Made by a program: the position numbers and the translations under genes. Positions 17,220 to 24,947 of a stretch of DNA of 64,000 nucleotides are shown piece by piece (the stretch's first letter is position 1; every line of letters begins with the position of its first letter). The notes under the pieces were generated by a model. That model was not told the origin of the DNA. It saw nothing but the letters and a program-made list of their open reading frames with translations, and did not search any database. This stretch comes from Ruminococcus sp. (GTDB lineage Bacteria; Bacillota; Clostridia; Oscillospirales; Ruminococcaceae): positions 19,389-83,388 of the forward strand of contig JAGAOV010000003.1 in assembly GCA_017623515.1 (NCBI GenBank), read 5' to 3'.

Positions 17220-17256
17220 CTAAAGCCGCTTCTCTTATCGGGAGGCGGTTTTCATT
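17220..17256 (+). terminator. Terminator of the ferredoxin gene
   Basis: AAAGCCGCTTCT and GGGAGGCGGTTTT can pair around CTTATC, followed by TTTTCATTTT. It adjoins the MITE-like element. Confidence 0.65.
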
Positions 17257-17257
17257 T

Positions 17258-17346
17258 TAGGCAATACCGCATAAAGCCTGTGCATCAGATATGCAGTCAG
17301 ATGACGCACAGAGCTGTCAGGCAGACTTTGTGCGGTGCTGCCTTTA
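17258..17346. repeat. MITE-like element, complete copy
   Basis: 89 nt with imperfect terminal inverted repeats of about 20 nt: TAGGCAATACCGCATAAAG at the left and CTTTGTGCGGTGCTGCCTTTA at the right. The interior (GCATCAGATATGCAGTCAGATGAC) is shared with the partial copy at 2431-2475. It has no coding capacity. Another copy of one end lies at 48554-48574. Confidence 0.75.
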
Positions 17347-17387
17347 GTATAATGCATTTCATATTTTTACATACAAAGGAGTTCTTT

Positions 17388-17990
17388 ATGAAATTCAAAA
17401 AATTTTCCCTGCTTGCTTGCAGTATTGCTGTCATCGCCGCTTTTTCCGGATGTGCTGACAAGGAATCTGTAAAACCTGCTTCCGGCGACAATGCTCCTGT
17501 TGTTACCACTCGTGTTACTAAAACAGGCAGCGTAGGCAATATGATCGAAATGGACGGCGTTGAGGTTACTATAAACGGTGTGTATTCAAGTGAATATCAG
17601 GGTTATGTAGGTGATATTCCCACAAGAGTCGTATTCCTTGACGTTACCGTTACAAATAATACTGATGACGAAATAGACACCAATATGCTCACATCATTTG
17701 AGTTTGAGGCGGACGGCGAGTATTTCGACAGTGCCACTCTCTATGCTATCAGCTGTGCTAAAAAACAGTACGGAGATGATGTCAATATGTTCACCGAAAC
17801 CATCAAACCCGGCAATTCTCAGACCGGCTGTATTTCTGCCGAGCTGCCTGAGAATTTCACCTCAATCCAGCTTTCATTCCTGCCCTTCGGCGGTGCTGAT
17901 AAAAACTACGATCTTTCCAAGGCTATAACATACTCTTTCACCAAGGACGACCTCACTGAAATTAAGCGTCCGACTTTATCCGAGGATTGA
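17388..17990 (+). CDS. Secreted lipoprotein with DUF4352-like domain
   Basis: 200 residues. The start at ATG 17388 follows AAAGGAG. A lipoprotein signal peptide ends in AAFSGC with the lipidated Cys at residue 22. After a short Ser/Thr-rich linker comes a single beta-rich domain (MIEMDGVEVTINGVY, then RVVFLDVTVTNNTDDEI). This is the typical pattern of DUF4352/telokin-like immunoglobulin-fold lipoproteins, where a conserved strand with NNT lies in the core. Function unknown. It is a single-gene unit: a strong terminator lies just past the stop and the MITE-like element just upstream may interfere with or supply its leader. Confidence 0.8.
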   Translation: MKFKKFSLLACSIAVIAAFSGCADKESVKPASGDNAPVVTTRVTKTGSVGNMIEMDGVEVTINGVYSSEYQGYVGDIPTRVVFLDVTVTNNTDDEIDTNMLTSFEFEADGEYFDSATLYAISCAKKQYGDDVNMFTETIKPGNSQTGCISAELPENFTSIQLSFLPFGGADKNYDLSKAITYSFTKDDLTEIKRPTLSED

Positions 17991-18017
17991 TCGCCTGTTT
18001 CTCTTGCTTAATGACAA

Positions 18018-18053
18018 AACTGGTGCAGCTTTTACACTGCACCAGTTCTTTTT
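18018..18053. terminator. Bidirectional terminator between the lipoprotein and superoxide reductase genes
   Basis: AACTGGTGCAG (18018-18028) pairs with CTGCACCAGTT (18037-18047); T-rich on the plus strand. Confidence 0.8.
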
Positions 18054-18058
18054 ATAAA

Positions 18059-18433
18059 TCAGGATTTCCAGAGACTATGAATATTGCAGTATGCGTAAAC
18101 TGCCTCTACTTCATCTCCGTCACAAAGAGCAAAGCATATCTCAGGCGGAATTCCAGGCTTCAATGCCTTTCTCTGGTTGCCCTCCTTGGTCTGGATGGAG
18201 ATCCATTCAATGTAATGCTCAGGCAGCATGGGATGTTCAGCCTCGCCTACCTTTACCTTTACGATGTTATTTTCAATTCTGTACACAGGTACATGCTTTT
18301 CCACAGATGCGTCAGTAGTTCCGGGAATAATCTCCTTCATCTTCTGTCCGCAGCACATTACAGGTACTCCGCTTTCCTTTACCAGTGCTACGATCTTTCC
18401 GCAGTGCTCGCAGATGTAGAATTTCTGTTCCAT
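18059..18433 (-). CDS. dfx: Desulfoferrodoxin (superoxide reductase)
   Basis: Reduces superoxide to peroxide without making oxygen, a defence of strict anaerobes. It is the two-domain type (124 residues). The N-terminal desulforedoxin iron site is CEHC...CCGQ. The C-terminal neelaredoxin domain has the ferrous-site ligands: the EKHVP Glu and His near residue 45, His in EHPM and EHYI, and Cys and His in YCNIH near the end. The ATG follows AAGGAG. It has its own promoter (18497-18525). Electrons would come from rubredoxin; a flavin reductase-rubredoxin fusion lies 5 kb away. Confidence 0.95.
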   Translation of the reverse strand: MEQKFYICEHCGKIVALVKESGVPVMCCGQKMKEIIPGTTDASVEKHVPVYRIENNIVKVKVGEAEHPMLPEHYIEWISIQTKEGNQRKALKPGIPPEICFALCDGDEVEAVYAYCNIHSLWKS

Positions 18434-18496
18434 AACTTTTACTGCTCCTTTTCATATAGGTTATATTTTTACGGCTTCTGCCGTTTTTTCTTTTAT

Positions 18497-18525
18497 AGTA
18501 TAACATTTTTTCAGACGGAATGCAA
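18497..18525 (-). promoter_or_regulatory. SigA-type promoter of the superoxide reductase gene
   Basis: Minus strand TTGCAT (18520-18525), 17 nt, TATACT (18497-18502). The leader holds a short hairpin (ACGGCAGAAGCCGT). Confidence 0.75.
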
Positions 18526-18563
18526 GTGAAACGCCAAAAAAACTTCTGCCATGTGAAAAACTA

Positions 18564-18592
18564 TTGATTTCCATACTGAAATATGGTAAAAT
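18564..18592 (+). promoter_or_regulatory. SigA-type promoter of the AAA ATPase gene
   Basis: TTGATT (18564-18569), 17 nt, TAAAAT (18587-18592). The start codon at 18612 leaves a leader of only about 13 nt beyond the usual initiation point. Confidence 0.7.
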
Positions 18593-18611
18593 AAGGCATG
18601 GAGGGATGCAC

Positions 18612-19916
18612 ATGTTTACATATGTCAGACTAAAGAATTTCTTATCCTTAGGGGATATAGTATTTGATTTCAGAAAAAAACGTAATCCTAAAAGCGTCAG
18701 AGATGTCAAACAGTTTATAGTGATTTACGGTGAAAACGGAAGCGGCAAGTCAAATCTGGCAGACAGCTTTGCATTTTTAATAGCTTCATCGTATGCATTC
18801 AATTATCCCGACAGGGATAAAGAAAAAAACTGGAGCGATATGTATTCAATGTACAGAACAGCAGAGTGTTCGGATGTGACAGAAGCAGAATACGGTATAC
18901 TTGCTGAAGGAAAAGAGATGCGCTATAAAATTAAGTTTACCAACAGACTTATTGAAGAAGAACTGCGCATTGAAAATGATATATCGGATACTCCTGTATT
19001 CAGAATATCCTCCGGTTGTGACGGCAGTATCAACAGAGAATTCAAAAGTGATATTTTTACAGAAGACAATGCCCGCAGCTTTATTATGGACGAGATTGAC
19101 AAGCACTGGGGTACATATACGTTTATCAGCCTGCTGTATCACTTCATATCAAAAAAGCCATTCAGCATTGATGATGTGAATATTCCGGATGACCTGTTAT
19201 TTTTTGCAGGACATCTTGCACGCAGCTGTGTATCACTCAGAACAAGACACGGTGATGTAAGATTATGTAAGCAAAACAAATATCTTCTTGAAGACCTTGT
19301 AAATGGTACAGTTGAACATGTGGATATTCCGGTTCTGAAAAATACAGAGAGAATTATAAACAGCTTTCTTATGCAGGCATACTCCGAGGTAAGACGTGCC
19401 TTCTATGTAACACGTCCCGAAAAAAACAACAATGTAATGTATGAGCTTCATATTGACAGAATCGTTGCAGACCGACTATGCCGTATGTCATTTACGCACG
19501 AATCGGAGGGCGTTCACAACTCAATTGAGCTTCTAAGAAGTATCGTACACGCCCTGAACGGAGAACTTTCTGTATGTGACGGCATTGACTGCGGTATTCA
19601 TGATCTTTTGCTGGAGGCAATGCTTCTTTCCGCAAAGGACAAGCTGGAGGAAATGTCATCACAGGCTGAAAAGAAAGGTCAGGAATTTACAGGGCAGCTT
19701 ATTTTTACTACACACAGCACTCAGCTTCTCAACACTCTTGATCCGTCTGATGTTTACCTCATAAAATCCGACTACAGAGGTCAGAAGGAATCAGTCTGCC
19801 TCAGCAGCTTCATGCTCCGGAAGAGAGATGATATTCGTTTGAAATATATAAACGGTCTTTTCGACGGCGTGCCTATAGCAGACAGCATTGATTATACATT
19901 TGCAATCGAACAGTAA
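18612..19916 (+). CDS. Orphan AAA ATPase of the AbiLii/RloA-like (AAA_15/AAA_21) type
   Basis: 434 residues from ATG 18612 (GGAGGG six nt upstream). The N-terminus MFTYVRLKNFLSLGDIVFDF is the usual SMC/RecF-like opening strand. Walker A follows as YGENGSGKSN. The C-terminal part has LIFTTHSTQLLN, the conserved His switch of OLD/ABC-type ATPases. The segment expected to be Walker B (DE..D.GLHP in relatives) reads VCDGIDCGIHD, so the catalytic Glu appears replaced by Gly. Relatives act in abortive phage infection, or as the ATPase half of two-gene defence systems. Here there is no partner nuclease next door: a lone gene with its own promoter between dfx and purA. Function is inference. Confidence 0.8.
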   Translation: MFTYVRLKNFLSLGDIVFDFRKKRNPKSVRDVKQFIVIYGENGSGKSNLADSFAFLIASSYAFNYPDRDKEKNWSDMYSMYRTAECSDVTEAEYGILAEGKEMRYKIKFTNRLIEEELRIENDISDTPVFRISSGCDGSINREFKSDIFTEDNARSFIMDEIDKHWGTYTFISLLYHFISKKPFSIDDVNIPDDLLFFAGHLARSCVSLRTRHGDVRLCKQNKYLLEDLVNGTVEHVDIPVLKNTERIINSFLMQAYSEVRRAFYVTRPEKNNNVMYELHIDRIVADRLCRMSFTHESEGVHNSIELLRSIVHALNGELSVCDGIDCGIHDLLLEAMLLSAKDKLEEMSSQAEKKGQEFTGQLIFTTHSTQLLNTLDPSDVYLIKSDYRGQKESVCLSSFMLRKRDDIRLKYINGLFDGVPIADSIDYTFAIEQ

Positions 19917-19960
19917 GCCGCCATTATTTTCGATAATCCAAGCTTTTATCAGAAAAAGAC

Positions 19961-19989
19961 TTGATTTTTCATAATCAGCATGATATAAT
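19961..19989 (+). promoter_or_regulatory. SigA-type promoter of purA
   Basis: TTGATT (19961-19966), 17 nt, TATAAT (19984-19989), about 55 nt upstream of the purA start. Confidence 0.8.
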
Positions 19990-20048
19990 GATAAAGGTCT
20001 GTCGTGAGACGGACAGTAGAAAAATATTGAAGGAAAAGAGGTACTATC

Positions 20049-21323
20049 ATGCCTGCTAATGTAATAGTCGGTTCTCAGTGGGGCGATGAGGGTAAAGGAA
20101 AAATCATTGATATTATGGCATCCCGTGCGGATGTTGTTGTACGTTCAACAGGCGGCAATAATGCCGGACATACTGTTGTAAATAACGGAGAGGTATATAA
20201 GCTTCACCTGATTCCCTCCGGTATTCTGTATCCCAATACTCTGTGCCTTATCGGTGCTGGCGTTGTACTGGATCCCAAGGACTTTATCGGTGAGCTGGAT
20301 TCACTTGAAAGCCGTGGCATATCCACTGCCAACCTGAAAATTGATCCCCGTGCTCACGTTGTAATGCCTTGGCATATTGCACTGGACGGACTTTCTGAAC
20401 AGTTCAGAGGTAACTCTGACATCGGTACTACCAAAAGAGGCATAGGCCCTACCTATATGGATAAATACGAACGCTGCGGTCTGCGTATGTGCGATCTCAT
20501 CAATCCTGAAATATTCGCACAGAAAGCAAAGGCTACAGGCGAACTCAAGAATGCTATAATCACAAAGGTTTACGGCGGAGAGGGCTTTGACCTTGACGCA
20601 GTTATTGCTGAATACATCGAATACGGCAAGAGACTTGCTCCTTATATTGCAGATGTTTCCGTTCTCACATACGAGGCAAACAAAGCCGGCAAAAACATCA
20701 TGTTCGAGGGCGCACAGGCTACACTCCTTGATATTGACTACGGCACATACCCCTACGTTACATCCTCACATCCTGTATCAAGCGGTATGTGTGCAGGCGT
20801 AGGCGTTGGCCCGAAGATGGTTTCCAATATCATCGGCGTTGCAAAGGCTTACACAACAAGAGTAGGCAAAGGCCCGTTCCCGACAGAGCTTGATGATGAA
20901 ACAGGCGATATGATCCGAAACAAGGGCGGCGAGTTCGGTACTACTACCGGCAGACCAAGAAGAACAGGCTGGTTTGACGCAGTTATCGTTCGTCACTCTG
21001 TAAGAGTAAATGGTCTGGATGGCCTTGCCATCAACAAGCTGGATACACTTTCCGGTATTCCGGTTCTGAAGATGTGCGTAGGCTATGAAAAGCCGGACGG
21101 CAGCATTCTGAAGGACTTCCCTGCTGCACTGGAAGAACTGGCTGACTGCAAGCCGGTATATGAGGAATTTGAAGGCTTCACAGAGGACATCAGCGGTCTG
21201 ACTGAATATGACCAGCTGCCGGAGAACTGCAAGAAGTACATCGCAAGACTGGAAGAGGTCTGCGAGTGTAAGGTTGTTATGGTAGGCAACGGCCCTGACA
21301 GAACTCAGATCCTTGAGAGATAA
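20049..21323 (+). CDS. purA: Adenylosuccinate synthetase
   Basis: Joins IMP and aspartate with GTP to make adenylosuccinate, the first committed step to AMP. Length 424 residues, as expected. The P-loop GSQWGDEGKGK starts near residue 8, and NNAGHTVV and the GTGTTRGIGP-like motif (IGTTKRGIGPTYMDK) follow. TTGRPRRTGWFD and the C-terminal GTP-binding NKLDTLSGI segment are intact. ATG 20049 follows GGAAAAGAGG. Single-gene unit with promoter and a strong terminator. Confidence 0.98.
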   Translation: MPANVIVGSQWGDEGKGKIIDIMASRADVVVRSTGGNNAGHTVVNNGEVYKLHLIPSGILYPNTLCLIGAGVVLDPKDFIGELDSLESRGISTANLKIDPRAHVVMPWHIALDGLSEQFRGNSDIGTTKRGIGPTYMDKYERCGLRMCDLINPEIFAQKAKATGELKNAIITKVYGGEGFDLDAVIAEYIEYGKRLAPYIADVSVLTYEANKAGKNIMFEGAQATLLDIDYGTYPYVTSSHPVSSGMCAGVGVGPKMVSNIIGVAKAYTTRVGKGPFPTELDDETGDMIRNKGGEFGTTTGRPRRTGWFDAVIVRHSVRVNGLDGLAINKLDTLSGIPVLKMCVGYEKPDGSILKDFPAALEELADCKPVYEEFEGFTEDISGLTEYDQLPENCKKYIARLEEVCECKVVMVGNGPDRTQILER

Positions 21324-21339
21324 TTGAATATAAAAATAT

Positions 21340-21375
21340 GGAGCTTCCGTTTGATTCCGGAAGCTCCTTTTATAT
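21340..21375 (+). terminator. Terminator of purA
   Basis: GGAGCTTCCG (21340-21349) pairs with CCGGAAGCTCC (21357-21367), followed by TTTTAT. Confidence 0.85.
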
Positions 21376-21433
21376 TGATTCATGCTGATATGTGTAGTTT
21401 GTATGTGCCGTAGGCACACCATGAAAGGCTAAT

Positions 21434-21580
21434 AATGTAATCAACTTAAGGATAGACCAATTTGTAGGGGACGGCGCCCACGACGTCCCGTTAATTACGC
21501 ACAACACCTACGGGGCGTCGAAGGCGCCGCCCCCTACAATTGCAGATGTTTAAGTTGATGACATTGCCCTTAGTAAGGGG
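21434..21580. repeat. REP-like composite palindromic element, copy 1
   Basis: A core palindrome (about 21462-21540) runs from TTGTAGGGGACGGCGCC to GGCGCCGCCCCCTACAAT. It contains CGACGTCCCG and CGGGGCGTCG as internal arms. Outer arms AATGTAATCAACTTAA (21434-21449) and TTAAGTTGATGACATT (21550-21565) enclose it. This is the fullest copy of a family with at least six members here. Nothing else is seen in the 301-nt gap between purA and malQ. Confidence 0.8.
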
Positions 21581-21624
21581 AGGCTTTCGGCTCGTTCTTT
21601 CAATCAGAATAGAATCATTATATT

Positions 21625-23097
21625 TTATCTATAATAAATCTCATTCAGCGCAAGTATCTTCTTCGCAAGCTTCGCAGTAAATGCACCCTTCTGAACTCTG
21701 TACTGCCAGTTTCCTGACGGTGTAGCAGGAGTATTCATTCTTGCGTTCGGATCTTCACCAAGGAAATCCTGCATCTGTGCAACAGCAAGCTCCGCTGTAC
21801 TGCTCCATGCAAGGCGCACCATTGCCTCCGGAATATCCTTTCTGTCCTTTACACGGAGATACTTCTTTGCAAAGGTCATAGACCTTGCACCAAGTGATTC
21901 CGTCCAGCCGGTGAGCGTCATGTTGTCATGTGTTCCCGTATAAACTATGCAATTGCTGTTTGCGAAGTTATGGGGCAGATCTCCGCATGAAGAGCCGCTG
22001 TCAAAGGCAAACTGCAATACCTTCATGCCCGGATAACCGCAGTTTTTCAGCATTTCTCTTACCTCATCAGTGATAAGTCCCAGATCCTCCGCTATAATTG
22101 ACATATTGCCAAGAGCCTTTTCTGCCTTTTCAAAAAGGTCAGTATTCGGGCCTTTCCGCCACTCGCCTATCTCAGCGGTTTCATTTCCGTATGGAATTGC
22201 GTAGTAGCTTTCAAAGCCTCTGAAATGGTCTATTCTTACAGTATCGTAAAGCTTCATTGCACTTTCAAGACGCTTTATCCACCAGTTGTAGCCTGTCTTT
22301 TTGTGATATTCCCAATCGTACAGAGGGTTGCCCCAGAGCTGTCCGGTAGGCGAGAAGAAATCAGGAGGACAGCCTGCAACATCAGTGGGAAGCTTTTCCT
22401 TGTCCAGACAGAAAAGCTCCGGATACTGCCATACTTCTGCACTGTCATATGCCACGTATATCGGAATATCGCCTACTATAGATATACCCTTTTCATTGCA
22501 GTATTTTCTCAGGTCATTCCACTGACTGTAGAACCAGTACTGCATAACGCTGTAGAATTCAGCTTCATCTGAATACTTTTCACGAGCCTCAAGGATAGCT
22601 TCTTCCTCGAACATAGCAAGAGGCTTTTCCCATTCCTGCCAAGGTCTGCCGCCATGAGCCTCTTTAAGTGCCATGAAAAGAGAATACGCCGGCAGCCATT
22701 CGGATTTTTCCTTGCAGAATGAAATGTAATCCTCATCGCTGGTATCGAATCTTTCGTATGCCTTTCTCAGCACAGAGAAAACGTTCTCATAGATAAGAGC
22801 ATAGTCAACACGGCGTGAGTCACTGCCCCAGTTTACATTTTTGTACTCCTCAGGAAGAAGAAGCCCCTGTTCCTCCAGCTTTTCAAAGTCGATAAAGTAT
22901 GGGTTGCCTGCATGGACGGAGAATGACTGGTAGGGTGAATCGCCGTAGCTTGTAGGAGAAAGAGGGAGTATCTGCCATACGGACACGCCGCCTTTCTCCA
23001 GAAAATCCGCAAATTCATATGCCTCCTTTCCCAGCTTGCCTATGCCGTAATCTGACGGCAGACTGGATATGTGCATTAAAATACCGCTTCTGCGCAT
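21625..23097 (-). CDS. malQ: 4-alpha-glucanotransferase (amylomaltase, GH77)
   Basis: Transfers alpha-1,4-glucan segments between malto-oligosaccharides; a cytoplasmic enzyme of starch and glycogen use. 490 residues, the usual bacterial length. N-terminal SGILMHISSLPSDYGIGKLG and SPTSYGDSPYQSFS are family signatures. Catalytic regions are visible: VRIDHFRGFESYYAIP with the nucleophile Asp, IIAEDLGLIT with the acid/base Glu, and YTGTHDNMTLTGW with the third Asp. The start codon follows AAAGGAAG. It is monocistronic, divergent from the small membrane protein at 23169. It would act on maltodextrins brought in by an ABC system. Confidence 0.97.
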   Translation of the reverse strand: MRRSGILMHISSLPSDYGIGKLGKEAYEFADFLEKGGVSVWQILPLSPTSYGDSPYQSFSVHAGNPYFIDFEKLEEQGLLLPEEYKNVNWGSDSRRVDYALIYENVFSVLRKAYERFDTSDEDYISFCKEKSEWLPAYSLFMALKEAHGGRPWQEWEKPLAMFEEEAILEAREKYSDEAEFYSVMQYWFYSQWNDLRKYCNEKGISIVGDIPIYVAYDSAEVWQYPELFCLDKEKLPTDVAGCPPDFFSPTGQLWGNPLYDWEYHKKTGYNWWIKRLESAMKLYDTVRIDHFRGFESYYAIPYGNETAEIGEWRKGPNTDLFEKAEKALGNMSIIAEDLGLITDEVREMLKNCGYPGMKVLQFAFDSGSSCGDLPHNFANSNCIVYTGTHDNMTLTGWTESLGARSMTFAKKYLRVKDRKDIPEAMVRLAWSSTAELAVAQMQDFLGEDPNARMNTPATPSGNWQYRVQKGAFTAKLAKKILALNEIYYR

Positions 23098-23168
23098 AAA
23101 AAACTTCCTTTCGTTCCTCTGTATAAAAATGAGAGGATATAATAATAATTAAAGTATCGGAGGTGCAT

Positions 23169-23603
23169 ATGAAAAAACCAATTTACTTTTATGAGCTTAT
23201 ATTCATGTTTCTCCTCGGCAGTCTTATTTATAGTCTGCTTGAAATACTTTTCAGAGGGTATACGCACTGGACAATGACGATTCTCGGCGGTGTGACCGGT
23301 GCAGCTCTGTACGTTATTTCATCAGGAAAAACACCCATTTTCATTCAATGCCTTTATGGTTCGTTTATAATAACCGCATTTGAGCTGATTGTAGGTATAT
23401 TCGTAAATATAATACTTCACTGGGATGTGTGGGATTATTCCGACGTTCCCTTCAACCTCCTCGGACAAATATGCCTGCCCTTTTCTGTTGTATGGTACGT
23501 TATTTCCCTGCCGGCACTTCTTCTATGCCGTTTTGTGCGGGAAACCTTTTCCTGTAGTATTATACCACATAACACGGCTGATAGCAATAGATATGAGCTT
23601 TGA
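23169..23603 (+). CDS. Small membrane protein, putative ABC-transporter type IV (CmpB) family
   Basis: 144 residues, four hydrophobic helices. The pattern ELIFMFLLGSLIYSLLEILFRG, GHTMTILGG-like, FELIVGIFVN and the conserved WDYSDVPFNLLGQIC segment are those of the PF06541 family (annotated putative ABC-transporter type IV). I know of no experimental function. The start is ATG 23169, with GGAGGTG just upstream; an upstream in-frame GTG at 23163 is inside that site. Stands alone, divergent from malQ. Confidence 0.8.
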   Translation: MKKPIYFYELIFMFLLGSLIYSLLEILFRGYTHWTMTILGGVTGAALYVISSGKTPIFIQCLYGSFIITAFELIVGIFVNIILHWDVWDYSDVPFNLLGQICLPFSVVWYVISLPALLLCRFVRETFSCSIIPHNTADSNRYEL

Positions 23604-23613
23604 CAAAAGCATA

Positions 23614-23642
23614 TTGACAAATGTTTTCATATAGTGTAAAAT
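23614..23642 (+). promoter_or_regulatory. SigA-type promoter of the flavin reductase-rubredoxin gene
   Basis: TTGACA (23614-23619), 17 nt, TAAAAT (23637-23642). It begins 10 nt after the stop of the preceding gene. Confidence 0.8.
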
Positions 23643-23681
23643 AAAAATATGGAAAATACAAATTTGTCAGGAGGCATCAGC

Positions 23682-24287
23682 ATGGACAAAAAATCAATGT
23701 ACAAACTCTCATACGGCTTATTCGTTCTTTCAACAAAGCTTGGAGAACGCTGTCAGGGATGTATCATCAACACTGCAATGCAGGTAACAACAACCCCTAA
23801 TCGTATCACTATTACAGTAAATAAGGAAAATCTCACTCACAATGTACTGTTGTACACAAAGGAATTCAATATATCCATTATCTCAGAAGAAGCAGACTTT
23901 GAGCTTTTCAGACACTTCGGATTCCAAAGCGGAAGAGATACTGATAAATTTGCAGATTTCAGTGAGCAGAAAAATGCACCTAACGGAATGCCCGTTGTAA
24001 CAAAGGGGACGAATGCATGGATTTCGGGCAAGGTTATTGACACAGTTGACCTTGGAACGCATACCATGTTTATTGCAGATGTTACAGACGGCGAGGTGCT
24101 GTCTGATGTACCCTCTGCAACATATGCTTATTATCAGGATAATATTAAGCCCAAGCCCGCAAAAAAGCCGGACGAGACCGGCTACAGATGCAGGATATGC
24201 GGATATGTGCATAAGGGCGAGGAACTGCCGGAGGATTTCATCTGTCCTATCTGCAAGCATGGTGCGGATGATTTTGAGAAAATTTAA
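23682..24287 (+). CDS. Flavin reductase-rubredoxin fusion (high-molecular-weight rubredoxin type)
   Basis: 201 residues. Residues 1-150 are an FMN-binding split barrel of the flavin reductase family (GLFVLSTKLGERCQGCIINTAMQVTTTPNRI). After a Lys/Pro-rich linker, the last 45 residues are a full rubredoxin (CRICGYVHKGEELPEDFICPICKHGADDF) with both CxxC pairs. This layout is that of Hrb-type proteins, which in acetogens pass NADH electrons to the flavodiiron oxygen reductase FprA. Start ATG 23682 follows CAGGAGG; the frame is open to 23649 but without a site. Likely an oxygen/peroxide defence protein that could also feed the superoxide reductase at 18 kb (inference). Confidence 0.92.
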   Translation: MDKKSMYKLSYGLFVLSTKLGERCQGCIINTAMQVTTTPNRITITVNKENLTHNVLLYTKEFNISIISEEADFELFRHFGFQSGRDTDKFADFSEQKNAPNGMPVVTKGTNAWISGKVIDTVDLGTHTMFIADVTDGEVLSDVPSATYAYYQDNIKPKPAKKPDETGYRCRICGYVHKGEELPEDFICPICKHGADDFEKI

Positions 24288-24333
24288 AATGTAGTTTATA
24301 TGCGTTTGATAAAATATTCCTAATTGCATGAAC

Positions 24334-24464
24334 TGTAGGGGACGCTCCTTACTGAAGCCTGTCCCATTTGTCCTACGGACATTTCCCCATTCCATGGGGA
24401 ATACCCTCGTCATCCCATTAATTACGCTCAACACCTGCGGGGCGTCTAAAGACCGCCCCCTACA
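24334..24464. repeat. REP-like element, copy 2
   Basis: Starts CTGTAGGGGACG and ends GACCGCCCCCTACATA, with CATCCCATTAATTACGC and CACCTGCGGGGCGTC inside. The interior has an insertion of about 50 nt relative to copy 1. Apart from this and the following terminator I see nothing in 24288-24567. Confidence 0.75.
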
Positions 24465-24530
24465 TATTCTGTCTTAACTGAACGATAAATTACAATTTAC
24501 ACCAAACTATTCATAACCGAAACCAAAAAC

Positions 24531-24568
24531 AGAGCCGCTGCAAACCTGACGCAGCGGCTCTTGCTTTT
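24531..24568. terminator. Bidirectional terminator
   Basis: AGAGCCGCTGC (24531-24541) pairs with GCAGCGGCTCT (24551-24561), with T-rich stretches on both strands; it closes the BFD-like gene on the minus strand. Confidence 0.8.
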
Positions 24569-24762
24569 TACTTATTCATAATCTCTGAAATTGCGTCAAG
24601 GATCTTGTCATGACATCCGCCGCAGCCTGTGGAACAGTGTGTAATTTCCTGAACATGCTGAAAAGCGGAAAGCACGTCAGTAAAGCTGGTCATAGTGTGC
24701 AGTGCGTCTTCAACGTCGGCATAGGTAACTCCCATGCAGTGGCATATCTCGTAGTTATTCAT
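24568..24762 (-). CDS. BFD-like [2Fe-2S] protein
   Basis: 64 residues, Fer2_BFD family. Four Cys in the pattern CHC (residues 7-9) and CSTGCGGC near residue 43-50 bind a [2Fe-2S] cluster. In E. coli Bfd the domain docks on bacterioferritin to release iron; free-standing versions in Firmicutes are less understood. ATG 24762 has AAAGGA upstream; the longer open frame to 24885 crosses the promoter and is rejected. Own promoter at 24811-24839. Confidence 0.88.
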   Translation of the reverse strand: MNNYEICHCMGVTYADVEDALHTMTSFTDVLSAFQHVQEITHCSTGCGGCHDKILDAISEIMNK

Positions 24763-24810
24763 ATCAATTGTTCCTTTCTGTACAGCATTCCGATGCTGTT
24801 TATTTTTTAT

Positions 24811-24839
24811 AGTATAGCATATTTTCGCTCTGTTGTCAA
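24811..24839 (-). promoter_or_regulatory. SigA-type promoter of the BFD-like gene
   Basis: Minus strand TTGACA (24834-24839), 17 nt, TATACT (24811-24816). Confidence 0.8.
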
Positions 24840-24897
24840 TAATTATTTTCAACAGCGAAAGATAAAATTGGTCTGAATATGGCAATCACTGATGCAA

Positions 24898-24931
24898 AAA
24901 AAGACTGCCGCACATCGTACAGCAGTCCACT
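24898..24931 (-). terminator. Terminator of rny
   Basis: GACTGCTGT...GCGGCAGTC on the minus strand (24903-24927) followed by a run of seven or so T. Confidence 0.75.
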
Positions 24932-24947
24932 TAATGTTATAATATCA

